Source of the DNA: Lolium rigidum
Lineage: Eukaryota > Streptophyta > Magnoliopsida > Poales > Poaceae
Reading direction: 5' to 3'
DNA: 64,000 bases
Assembly (NCBI RefSeq): GCF_022539505.1
Contig: NC_061508.1
Span: 65,233,754 to 65,297,753 of the forward strand
Each line of letters begins with the position of its first letter. Position 1 is the stretch's first letter. Below are positions 55,440 through 64,000 of this stretch, piece after piece. Position numbers and translations under genes: made by a program. The notes below the pieces were generated by a model. The model was not told the DNA's origin and did not search any database. It saw only the letters and a list, made by a program, of their open reading frames with translations.

Positions 55440-56540
55440 ATGGCCACCACCAGCATCGCGTCCCCCATCCTCGTTCTCATCGCCGTGCTCGCCGTGTTGC
55501 TTCCGGCAGCGAAGCCGGTGTCCGCCGCCTTGCCGGACATCAAGCCTCTGCTCTCCAGCAACCCGTGGTCGGCGTTCAAGAACTTCTCTGACTGCCACCT
55601 CGGAGACGAGCGGAAGGGCCTCGCCAAGCTCAAGGACTATCTCGGCCACTTCGGCTACCTGCCGACGTCGCCTTCAGAGTTCAACGACATGTTCGACGCC
55701 GACATGGAGCGGGCCGTCCGGACCTACCAGGAGAACTTCGGCCTCGAGGTCACCGGCCAGCTCGACGCCGCCACGCTCGCCAAGATGATGGCGCCCCGCT
55801 GCGGCGTCGCCGACGTCATCAACGGCACCTCCACCATGGTCAAGTCAACCCTGAGAGGAAGGAACCTCTACTCCTACTTCCCGGGCCAGCCGTCGTGGCC
55901 GCGGTCCAAGAAGAGCCTCACCTACGCCATCACGGCCACCTCGGAGACCACCATCGACCGGGCCACCCTGAGCGCCGTCTTCGCGCGCGCCTTCGCGCGG
56001 TGGTCGGAGGCCACCACGCTCAACTTCACGGAGACGGCGCGTGGCTCGGATGCCGACATCACCATCGGGTTCCACGGCGGCGACCACGGCGACGGCGAGG
56101 CCTTCGACGGGCCGCTCGGCACGCTCGCGCACGCCTTCTCGCCCACCGACGGGCGGTTCCACCTCGACGCGGCCGAGGCGTGGGTGGCGGGGGGCGATGT
56201 CTCCACCGCGTCGTCCGACGCCGCCGTCGACCTGGAGTCCGTGGCGGTGCACGAGATCGGGCACCTGCTCGGCCTCGGCCACAGCGCCGTGGAGGGAGCC
56301 ATCATGTACCCGACCATCACCTCGCGCACGCGCAAGGTGGACCTCGCATCCGACGACGTCGTCGGCATCCAGAGCCTCTACGGCAGCAACCCCGACTTCA
56401 AGGGCGTCACGCCGACGCCGGCGACCAGCAGCCGGGAGATGGACAGCTCCGACGTCCCTGGCGCGCTCTCCCGCCTGTCGACCCGCGTCGCTGGCATTGT
56501 TATCGCCGCTTGGCTCGCCGTAGTGCTGGAGTCGTGGTAG
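55440..56540 (+). CDS. Plant matrix metalloproteinase (matrixin), GPI-anchored type
   Basis: Single exon, 366 residues, usual for plant MMPs. A signal peptide covers about residues 1-30 (ILVLIAVLAVLLPAAKPVSA). The propeptide has a peptidoglycan-binding-like helix region (LKDYLGHFGYLPTSPSEFND) and the cysteine switch PRCGVAD with Cys121. The catalytic domain carries the zinc site HEIGHLLGLGH (His271, His275, His281, Glu272) and the Met-turn around Met289 (AIMYPT). The C-terminal tail VAGIVIAAWLAVVLESW after a Ser/Asp-rich stretch fits a GPI signal. Plant matrixins are secreted, zinc-dependent endopeptidases of the apoplast implicated in growth and defence. All key residues are present. The paralogue number is not assigned. 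Confidence 0.95.
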   Translation: MATTSIASPILVLIAVLAVLLPAAKPVSAALPDIKPLLSSNPWSAFKNFSDCHLGDERKGLAKLKDYLGHFGYLPTSPSEFNDMFDADMERAVRTYQENFGLEVTGQLDAATLAKMMAPRCGVADVINGTSTMVKSTLRGRNLYSYFPGQPSWPRSKKSLTYAITATSETTIDRATLSAVFARAFARWSEATTLNFTETARGSDADITIGFHGGDHGDGEAFDGPLGTLAHAFSPTDGRFHLDAAEAWVAGGDVSTASSDAAVDLESVAVHEIGHLLGLGHSAVEGAIMYPTITSRTRKVDLASDDVVGIQSLYGSNPDFKGVTPTPATSSREMDSSDVPGALSRLSTRVAGIVIAAWLAVVLESW

Positions 56541-56552
56541 TGTTCTTCGAGT

Positions 56553-58206
56553 ATTGACCGACCAGCGACCATTATTTTTCACTTCTTTTTTACATTCTGT
56601 TGTTGTTAGGTGGGTATCTTGGAAAGAAAAAAAATATAGGGCAGATCAATTCTTACTTGTATAGAATTTTTTCGTATGGATATGGATGCGCCCCATGTGG
56701 CCATGTGATATGAATTTTGCAGAACACGCGTTTTGTTTTTCATCATGCTAGAGCAGGCGTATAGAATTGTTGCTTGATTCGTCTCGGCGGTCCGTGACAC
56801 CGAGGCAAGAGGCCGGCGTCATACGCGTTGTTTGCAAGCTTAATGACATGACGAAGGGTAAACCAAACAAGGTCCTGCTTCGTGTATTGTCTGATTATCT
56901 CATGCGACTACGTCTTCTGTGAGAGAAGATTAAAATCTTGTTCGTTAATACTACCTCTAGGTCTTTTTTTTTTCTAGACAGTCAAACGAAGTAAAGTTTG
57001 TTCAAACTTTTAGAAAAATTTATGAACAAATATGATATTTTGTAGGTTACCATATGAAAATATATTTCATTATCTAATGATATTGATTTATACTTTTCAT
57101 GTTAATAATTTTTGATAAAAACTTAGTTAAATTTAACATAGTTTGACTTTCTGAAAAAAATATAGGCCTTAAATCTTGGGATGGAGGTAGTAACTTGTGT
57201 GGCAATGCATGCTTCCACGGTAGGGGTCCTCCTACTGGGGAAAAATGTTTTGCATTGTCATGGTGATTGCTGATTGGCCGGGCCAATGCCATGTTTGCCC
57301 ATCTTTCGTATCAAGCAGACAAACCCTTTATACAGTTATAAACATACAAAATCGCATCGAGATTTTGAGAAGGTTTCAACTAGGTTTTCAAGAAGTTCAA
57401 GATGAGGTTTAACCTAGCTAAACCCGAAAAAACTCGGACCAATATTGATTATTGACCGACCATTATTTTTACTTACTTCTTCTTTTGCGAGCATTTGAAT
57501 TTTTGCTCTTTCACGTTATGTTGTTGTTGTTGTTAGCACCTGTCATTAGCTGGGTGTGCAAGATTAGTTAGATACGTGATTGTTAGTAGATGTACAAACT
57601 AGAATCTTATACGATGATGATGGTGCGCCCATGTGGTAGCATGAGTTTAGCAGAATACGCGTTGTCGCCATTGTTTTCTAACGGTGCTATAGGCTAACAG
57701 ACCAGGCGAAGAACCACATGCTTAATTTGTCTCCACGGTCCATGACAAGGCGAGAGGCGTCATACGCTCTTCTTGCGAGCCTAATGACATCAAGATTACA
57801 TTTTTCTTTCTTTCGATAAAGACATCAAGATTACACGGGGAGTAAGTCCATGGGAAACCAGTTCCTCCTAGCTCAGTTTAGTGTCCGATGATTATCTCAT
57901 GCAACTCCGTCTTCTTCAGTGAGAGGACATTAAAAATTGGTTCAGTGACTTGCAAGTCCATGGTCTTCCTACCGGGCAAAATTTGTTTTGCAATGTCATG
58001 GCGATTGCTGATTTTGTGCCGGGAATGAGATCCAACTCCTAGTCAAGGAAAGCGGCCTAGCGTTGGAACGATCCTGCTTTGAAAGCTCAACCTCATGTTC
58101 GTATCAAGAAGAAACATACAAAATCACAAGATTTTGTTAAGGTTTCTACTAGGTTTTCAAGAAATTCAAGATGAGGTTTAACGTAAACCCGAGTAAAACT
58201 CGGACC
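56553..58206. repeat. Tandem duplication of the metalloproteinase 3' flank
   Basis: Unit 1 (about 56553-57447) and unit 2 (about 57448-58206) share, in the same order, TTGACCGACCA...ATTATTTTT, GCCATGTG/GCAGAA blocks, GTCATACGC, GATTATCTCATGC, TTTTGCATTGTCATGG, CTAGGTTTTCAAGAA and AAACTCGGACC. Unit 1 starts 13 bp after the metalloproteinase stop codon. Unit 1 alone has the Stowaway at 56951-57190. Unit 2 has no coding sequence before it. Confidence 0.75.
56951..57190. mobile_element. Stowaway-like MITE in duplication unit 1
   Basis: 240 bp, AT-rich, CTACCTCTAGGTC...GGGATGGAGGTAG with TA on both sides (56949-56950, 57191-57192). Ends resemble the Stowaway CTCCCTCCGT consensus. Unit 2 of the surrounding duplication lacks it, confirming an insertion. 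Confidence 0.75.
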
Positions 58207-58870
58207 AGTATGAAACACCATTAAAACTACATACAATATCTATATGAAATAAGGAAATCATAGTGAAGCAATACATAATTTATAAATTTATGAAAAACTA
58301 TATGAACCCGCTGAAAGCTATAAAACTTGAATCAATAAAAAAAAGTGTAGAAAGTTTCATCCAGGTGTCAAAACATGAAAATATTAAATTTGAGTAAACA
58401 TAATCAACATTATTTTATTTGAAAGATCTAAAATGGTGGCAAAAATGGAAAGCGAGTTCGGCAGCTGATTCAAAACTTGTGGGTTGTTCCTAGTTTAAAG
58501 AGCAAGTAAAATGCGTGGATTATTTGGTGAGAGAGAAAGAGGTAGAATGTGGGTCAATTTCGAGAAAGCATTGGTTTTAAAAAATATAAAAATAAAGGAT
58601 GATGTGATGATCTGAGCGGAATATATATACTAATATGTTTCCATTGAAGATGGACCTAAGGTTTCTATTCGATATGTTCTCCATCTCTCGAGTAAATGTG
58701 AGAAAGGATACAGATCAAAATAGCAATCTTAGAAGAAAAAAAAAAGGAAAAACCCCAAGTCCAAGCCATTACAAACTACTTTACAATACCGTGAAAGCCC
58801 AAACTTTGTTGGGCTGCATTTACTGTGATGAAGTCCAGAAGCGAAATGAAAGCCACATCCAAGGCAAATC
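58207..58870. other. AT-rich spacer, nothing recognised
   Basis: No coding frame or identifiable element between the duplication and the second foldback element. Confidence 0.4.
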
Positions 58871-59718
58871 CTATACACCGACCAGGTCGGTGCCTACCAG
58901 GCACCACACACCCCGGTCGGGTACTGGACCTGGCCCATTTTCACATTTTTTTCCTTTTTTTCCTTTTTTCCTTTTTTCGTTTTCGTTTTCTGTTTCTGTT
59001 TCTGTTTTTTCTTTTCTTTCTTTTTCTGTTTTTTTTGTTTCCTTTTCTTTTTTGTTTATTTTTATTTTTGTTCAACATTGAAAAAGTTCAAAATTGAAAG
59101 TAGTTGAAATTTGAAAAATGTTCAAATTTGAAAAGTGTTCAAAATGAAAAATGTTCAAAGCTAAAAAAAGTTCGTATCCAAAAAATGTTCATAATCGAAA
59201 AATATTCAAATTTAAAATATGTTCATTTTCTAAAAATGTTCAAATTTTGGAAAAAATCGAATTTTTGAAAAAAGTTCAATCTAAAAAATGTTCAAATTTT
59301 GAAAATGTTCAATCCAAAAAATATTCAAATTTTGAAAAACAATATTCAAACATACAAAATATTCAAATCCGAAAATTGTTCAAATTCCAAAAAAATTTAA
59401 ATTCGAAAAATGTTCAAATCTAAAAATTGTTTAGATCCAAAAATTGTTAAAATTCGGAAATTGTTCATATAAAAAATAAATAACTCGAATTTTTTTCAAT
59501 TTTTCAAAATATACAAATTTAAAAATATTCAGATTTTGGAAAGTTCATATTATGAATTTTTTTCACATTAGCATTTTAGATTTATAAAAAAGAAAAGAAA
59601 TGAAACAAAAGAAAAACAGAAAAACAGAAAAAAAACAAAAAGAAATGTGACTGGGCCGGCCCAACAGGCTCCCTTGGGGGTGCGGTACCTGGTCCGCACT
59701 GACCAGGGTGGTGTATAG
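58871..59718. mobile_element. Foldback-like element, copy 2
   Basis: 848 bp. Left end CTATACACCGACCAGGTCGG. The right end is a diverged inverse ending GGTGGTGTATAG. As in copy 1 (12964-13611) the ends are followed by a CACACCCC block and a GGCCCA motif, then polypyrimidine/polypurine sequence and an AT-rich core (about 59070-59560) made of degenerate AAATGTTCAAATTT units. No ORF of interest and no target duplication found. Confidence 0.65.
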
Positions 59719-60007
59719 CACCTCCCCACATGCAATACAGCAAATGAGGCCTTACACCCCTAAAAAAAAGCAAGTGCGGCCTTACTATTTTATTTACATA
59801 CATCGTATTTATAGACCATGTCCATGTTCTAAAAAAAATATACAGACCATGTACACTTTTTTGTGTAAGAATATATGAGATTACTGTTTTCTGAACCATG
59901 GGTGCTAGAAATGTATGAAAAACATGCAACGGTATTTTTCAAAAAACAATCCAGTCCGTTCACATCAGCATTTGTGTAATGTAAGTACTCCCTCTACAAA
60001 ACATGTA
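59719..60007. other. Spacer between foldback element and Stowaway
   Basis: Short AT-rich stretch without gene. It contains a CTCCCTCTAC half-terminus near 59987 that may be a Stowaway relic. Confidence 0.4.
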
Positions 60008-60132
60008 CTCTCTCCGTCTCCAAAAATAGTTGCTTAACTATTTCTTGATACATATACATAAAGATATGTTTTAGTTATAGATATATTTGTATTTAAAAAA
60101 GGTTGAGCAACTCTTTTTTGAGACGGAGGTAG
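60008..60132. mobile_element. Stowaway MITE
   Basis: 125 bp, CTCTCTCCGTCTCC at the left and GAGACGGAGGTAG at the right, with TA duplicated at 60006-60007 and 60133-60134. Typical short AT-rich Stowaway. Confidence 0.85.
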
Positions 60133-60136
60133 TACA

Positions 60137-62044
60137 TGTTAGATTATTAGCCAATTTCCGTGTGAGATTAATTACCAAAAACAACATGACAGATGCACAA
60201 GCATACTTAACCACACACATCAGACTAAGCATATGCATCAGATCTGAACATGGAACAAGTAGCAGTGCAAGGTAAGAGAAGAAAAACACGTACATCGCGA
60301 CCGGAAAGGTCGCACCAGCAGCAGCACCATGGTCATTGTTGATGTCGTCCATATTGTAGTCGGATCTGTCGAAGAAGCAGTCGAACCGGCAAAGATGAAG
60401 ACGAACAGCAGCGAGCAGTCGCGCCGAGACGGTCCCCAAAAACCTTATCGCCCGCCTCCCGGTGCAGGATCTCGACGAACGGGGTTTCGGAGGCCTACTC
60501 TCCCGGACGGCTGTGCACGCACTCGCCGGGATGGGGAAGACTAGAGAGTAGCGCAGCAAAAGGAACTTCTTCGTGAGAGAGGCAGACTAGAGAGTTCTGA
60601 ACATGTGTCTCCAGATCTATTCTGTCTCCTGGTATAGCCTGGGAGGAGCACCGACCCGACCGTGTTGCCACGCGTAGGAAGATAGGGACATGCGCCCGAC
60701 CGCGTTGCCACGCGTAGGAAGTCAGGGACACACGACGAGCATGCACATGCAGGTCGACACGTGCCCAACTCAGTTGGTGCACCAAGCAAAAATTTACACT
60801 TCCTTGAGTGTGTCTCGAACTCTAACTCGAACTCGAGTCACGAAACGCGGCGTGCGTGCGAGGCGAGGTGGGGCGGGCGGAGGAGGAGGATTGCGTGATT
60901 GCTCCTTCTATTCTCACTCACTTGGAAGGACTAGAACATCAACCCTTATATACCACTCCAACTCTCTCCCAACTAGCAATGTGTGACTAAACTTTGTCCC
61001 CCAAGGCTATCCCCAAGCTGCCAACATGATGGGTCTTGAGATTTCAGGAATTGTAGACTACATGGGCTGCCTTACTGGGCTGCAGCCCATCTACATTCAA
61101 CAATCCCCCACCAGATCTAAGAGTCACATCAGATGGCACGTTAGTTCCATTGACTGTTTAATATACCAGCACTTCAGTGGAGATTGTTAAATTGAACTTC
61201 CACCTAGGCAAGGAGCTACGCTTGACTACAACAGAACAATGGACTATGCCTTGAATTGTCAGCCTTGTGCAGCAAGTTTCACTCAATGCCGGCACGGTAC
61301 TAGGCTACCATAGCCTTCCCCTCGGGTGGAGCTTATAAGTCATACTCCTCGGCTCTTCATGAGCTTGCTGGAGATTCCCCCAAATCTCCCGCACTTTGAC
61401 CAGCAGTGTCACTCATATAGGTGTGTTCTTCAAAGATCGCCCTGTAGGACAGCGTCTTCGCTCATCAAGAGCCGCACATAACACATTAAGACATTGTCAA
61501 CCCGCCTTACAGTAACTATGAGAGAATTTGCATCTGCAGCGGAGTGGGAGTATGTAAATTATTCTCTAAACTCAGTTGCTCCGGTTTGTTTTCCCATGTC
61601 CTACTTCACGGAATTTCGGATCACATAGGTTGGGTTACCCCCTCGGCAACTCACGTGGGTCTCAAACCCATCTCCCTCGATGCAAGGTCTATCATAATTC
61701 TTGATAGTCCTTTTGTGAAAGGATCTGCCAGATTCTTAGCACTTTGGACATAATCCAATGCTATCACTCCTGAGTTATTCAGTTTTCTGACAGACTTCAA
61801 TCTCCTCTTGACATGTTTGGAACTTTTCATATTATCCTTAGAACTTTTCACTTTGATAATCACAGTTTGATTATCACTTTGATAATCACCTCCTTAAGAT
61901 GGTCTGCTTGCAAGACTTCCAGGAAACAACGCCACCAGCAAGAGTGAAAACATATCCACTTGTGGCCTTCATTTTAGCATCTGAAATCCAATTGGAATCA
62001 CTATACCCTTCAAGTCCTCTTGGATACCCGGTATAATGAATTCC
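60137..62044 (-). mobile_element. Ty1/copia element E: RNase H end and 3' LTR
   Basis: 3' LTR 60137-61102 (966 bp), which on the minus strand starts TGTTGAATGTAGATGG after the purine tract GGTGGGGGAT and ends ATAATCTAACA. Upstream on the minus strand is the copia RNase [34 protein letters not shown], then IALDYVQSAKNLADPFTKGL. The coding part is broken by frameshifts near 61880 and cut at 62045 by gypsy copy C. Confidence 0.88.
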
Positions 62045-63210
62045 TGTTGACGTCAGAAACTCCCTGGCGGGCAGAGACGGGCAACACCGTAGAGCCGGGA
62101 ACAACTAGGGCTGCGGCTGGCCCCAGTCCCTCTGAGCGACGGCCCGCAAAGCCTCCTGGTCGCACGCGCCGATGTTTACCACAAGGGCGTGCCACCTGAC
62201 CTATACCTGGTCAGGAAGGTGTGGATGATGCCTCGCTTAGTTTCCTGCAGGGGCACACACGTAAACGTTAAATACGAGCCTCGATCGGCTCTCGAGTTAT
62301 CATGTGAATCGGCTCAAAGAGCCGATCCACCCATGATTCGGACGAGGTGTCCGAATATATGGTGGTCCTGCTTGATCAAGGTAAAGCTAATGAGATCTAC
62401 GACGATTTAGGGTTTTCACCGCATAATCGGATCATCCTACTCGAGATTGGGCCTCGCGCTCGCGCACGGTGATCGTAAGCCGATCCTAGACGGGGCCTAA
62501 AACCAACACGAGGTTGATCCCGGAACATCCGTTCTAGGACTAGCAAACGCCACCCTACACGCCGCTGGATCCTCCGACCCCTTGTAAGGCCTAACTATTG
62601 CGGATATTAAACTAATCCTTGTAGAACAAGGAGCAATCGTAACGGATCAGATCTACTAAACTATGATCAAGCGGGGTCGCCCCTACACCTAAGATAGGTG
62701 TAAGGGCGGCTAGACATGCAAGGGTTGCACTACGAAAGCATGTAATATGAAGAACAATGCTAACCCTAACATGTCTAAGATAACTACGTTGCTCGCCATC
62801 AAAAAGGCTTCGATACGAGCAACGCATGAACAACGTAGGCAGGCTTGTGCTGCCTAGACCGCAAGATGCGATCTAGGCAGCATGACGCTTACCGGTAGAA
62901 ACCCTCGAGACGAAGGAGTTGGCGATGCGCCGAGATTTGTTTGTGGTTGAACGTTGGTTGTTGTTTATTCCATAAACCCTAGGTACATATTTATAGTCCA
63001 GGGGACTTTCTAATGTGGGCGTACACCAAACCGTGCACGAGTAAGATTCTAACGTCTAAACTAAGATGCGATCTAATATGTTACAGATACACGGGCAATT
63101 AAGCCCAACTTGGTATAAAAGGCCGATTCACGTATTTCCTTCCATGCATATTCTTCAAATCTATCTTGATCACGGCCCACCTCTGACTCGGTCAAATTCT
63201 GGTGATAACA
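62045..63210 (-). repeat. 3' LTR of gypsy copy C
   Basis: 1166 bp, TGTTATCACC at 63210 to CGTCAACA at 62045 on the minus strand. TATA box, GTAAGC (62887-62892), hairpins (62849-62883, 62676-62710) and acceptor CTGCAG (62245-62250) match copies A and B. Confidence 0.9.
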
Positions 63211-63412
63211 CATGCCCCCCTGGTTTTGGAAATGACATTTCCAAAATCATTACGCTTTCTCTCGTCGGGTCATGTCGTGGCAGAGCCGTTGCAGTATCCT
63301 TCATCATGATGCCCTACTTTCTCAACTTCTCCGCGTGACCTGGCAGTCCCTTTTTTTTTAGGCACCACTTCCTCGGAAACTGCTGTGGCATTGAATTTCC
63401 ACTATATCCCCT

Positions 63413-63421
63413 TTTATTTAA
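63413..63421 (+). promoter_or_regulatory. TATA-like box of the antisense ORF (copy C)
   Basis: TTTATTTAA is 68 bases before ATG 63489, with a CCAAAAGCCCTCCTGCGCCA leader matching that of copy A. Confidence 0.5.
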
Positions 63422-63488
63422 CCGCTATGAACAGTTCTGCTCTGCATCTCCTTCGCATTAGCGAGTCCAAAAGCCCTCCTGCGCCACC

Positions 63489-64000
63489 ATGTCTTCTTCC
63501 TCCTCCGCTCCATCGGATCCTTCCGGCCGAGTCCTCCACGTCCCGTGAGCCGACGCCGGAGTACAACCCGACGGAGGTCCATGCGGCCAACACCCGTCGC
63601 GCCATTGCGGCCGGGGAGGAGTCGAACCATGACTTCTCCATCCGGTCCGAGGACGACCAGTCCTCGACGGACGGGGAGAGCGACCTCCGCTTCCTCGCCA
63701 ACGGGGAATCGGAGGAGGAGAGCGATGACGATCGCTTCTCCTGGGATGACTTCACCTCCTCCGAGGGGGAGGAGGAGGAGGAAGAGGAGGAAGAGGACGA
63801 CGACGACAGCCCCTCCGACGAGCCGCCGGCCAAGCGGTTACGCGCCCTGGCCGGGCAACCTTAGCGACTTCGACGGCGATGAGGACGACGCCGACGAAGA
63901 AGACGAGGACAACGAAGGCCCGGTCGGCGGCCATTGGAGCGACGACGAGCCCGCCGGGAGCAGCGGCGCCGGCAGCCGGCGACGACGGCGACGACGAGGG
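63489..64000 (+). pseudogene. Antisense acidic ORF within gypsy copy C, frameshifted
   Basis: ATG 63489 (MSSSSSAPSDPSG) soon runs into a stop, but after a shift the next frame matches copy A residue by residue: VHAANTRRAIAAGEE, STDGESDLRFLANGESEEES, RFSWDDFTSSE, then PPAKRLR. A second shift near 63835 leads to GNLSDFDGDEDDADEEDEDN, continuing past the window end. Protein-level similarity over the whole length despite two shifts indicates it was once a coding frame in both copies. Confidence 0.65.

Larger units (their letters stand above)
62045..64000 (-). mobile_element. Gypsy-type gag-only family, copy C (3' LTR and 3' internal region)
   Basis: On the minus strand: internal region from the window edge, purine tract CCAGGGGGGCATG at about 63211-63225, then the 3' LTR 63210-62045. 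Same family as copies A and B. It carries the related antisense acidic frame (plus strand here) at the same position as copy A. It is inserted in copia element E; the 5' part lies outside the window. Confidence 0.87.

Noticed and set aside
60071..60559. 162-codon minus-strand frame
   Set aside because: It lies within the LTR of copia element E and the adjacent Stowaway; no domain.

Overview
The window is nuclear DNA of a grass, most likely Pooideae (Triticeae, or Aveneae/Poeae such as oat). The evidence is GC-rich monocot coding sequence with short GT-AG introns, a BARE-1/Angela-type LTR, a Maximus/SIRE-type copia LTR, a CACTA end, Stowaway and PIF/Harbinger-like elements, and a short nuclear copy of plastid DNA. 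Two runs of exactly 100 N (20736-20835, 50086-50185) mark assembly gaps. I cannot fix the species.

Layout. At 0.4-1.4 kb is an acidic coiled-coil gene broken by one stop, probably carried by a Harbinger-like element. At 2-3.7 kb is an intact U-box/ARM E3 ligase gene (+). At 4.4-6.0 kb is a complete non-autonomous Harbinger element. At 6.9-9.4 kb is a five-exon SKU5-similar multicopper-oxidase-like gene (-). At 9.9-12.9 kb is a twelve-exon AATF/BFR2 ribosome-biogenesis gene (-), followed by a foldback element. From 14.8 to 32.6 kb is a nested retrotransposon block: a decayed copia element, two pieces of one LTR family, a BARE LTR, gap 1, and a gag-only gypsy element (copy A) that contains an internally deleted Maximus-type insertion. 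A plastid fragment follows at 32.6 kb. At 33.6-34.8 kb is a WD40 gene (-), then about 7 kb without a recognisable coding gene. At 41.9-42.8 kb is a DUF716/TMEM45-like membrane gene (-) with a frameshift. From 43.4 to 51 kb are head-to-head LTRs, a second gypsy gag, a B3-domain fragment, a 160-bp tandem repeat, and gypsy copy B with a CACTA end and gap 2. At 52.2-54.5 kb is an eight-exon plastid-type RsmG rRNA methyltransferase gene (+). At 55.4-56.5 kb is a single-exon matrix metalloproteinase gene (+), whose downstream flank is duplicated. From 58.9 kb to the end are a second foldback element, a Stowaway MITE, a copia 3' end, and the 3' part of gypsy copy C.

The host genes belong to unrelated processes: ubiquitin ligation, cell-wall or apoplast GPI proteins, nucleolar rRNA processing, plastid rRNA modification and extracellular proteolysis. 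They do not form a pathway. The most distinctive signals are in the repeated gypsy family (copies A, B, C). It has gag but no visible pol, and covarying hairpins plus a conserved donor/acceptor pair in the LTR. Copy A also has an array of small GCCGAT/ATCGGC hairpins. Copies A and C both carry an antisense acidic reading frame with its own TATA-like box near the 3' LTR.
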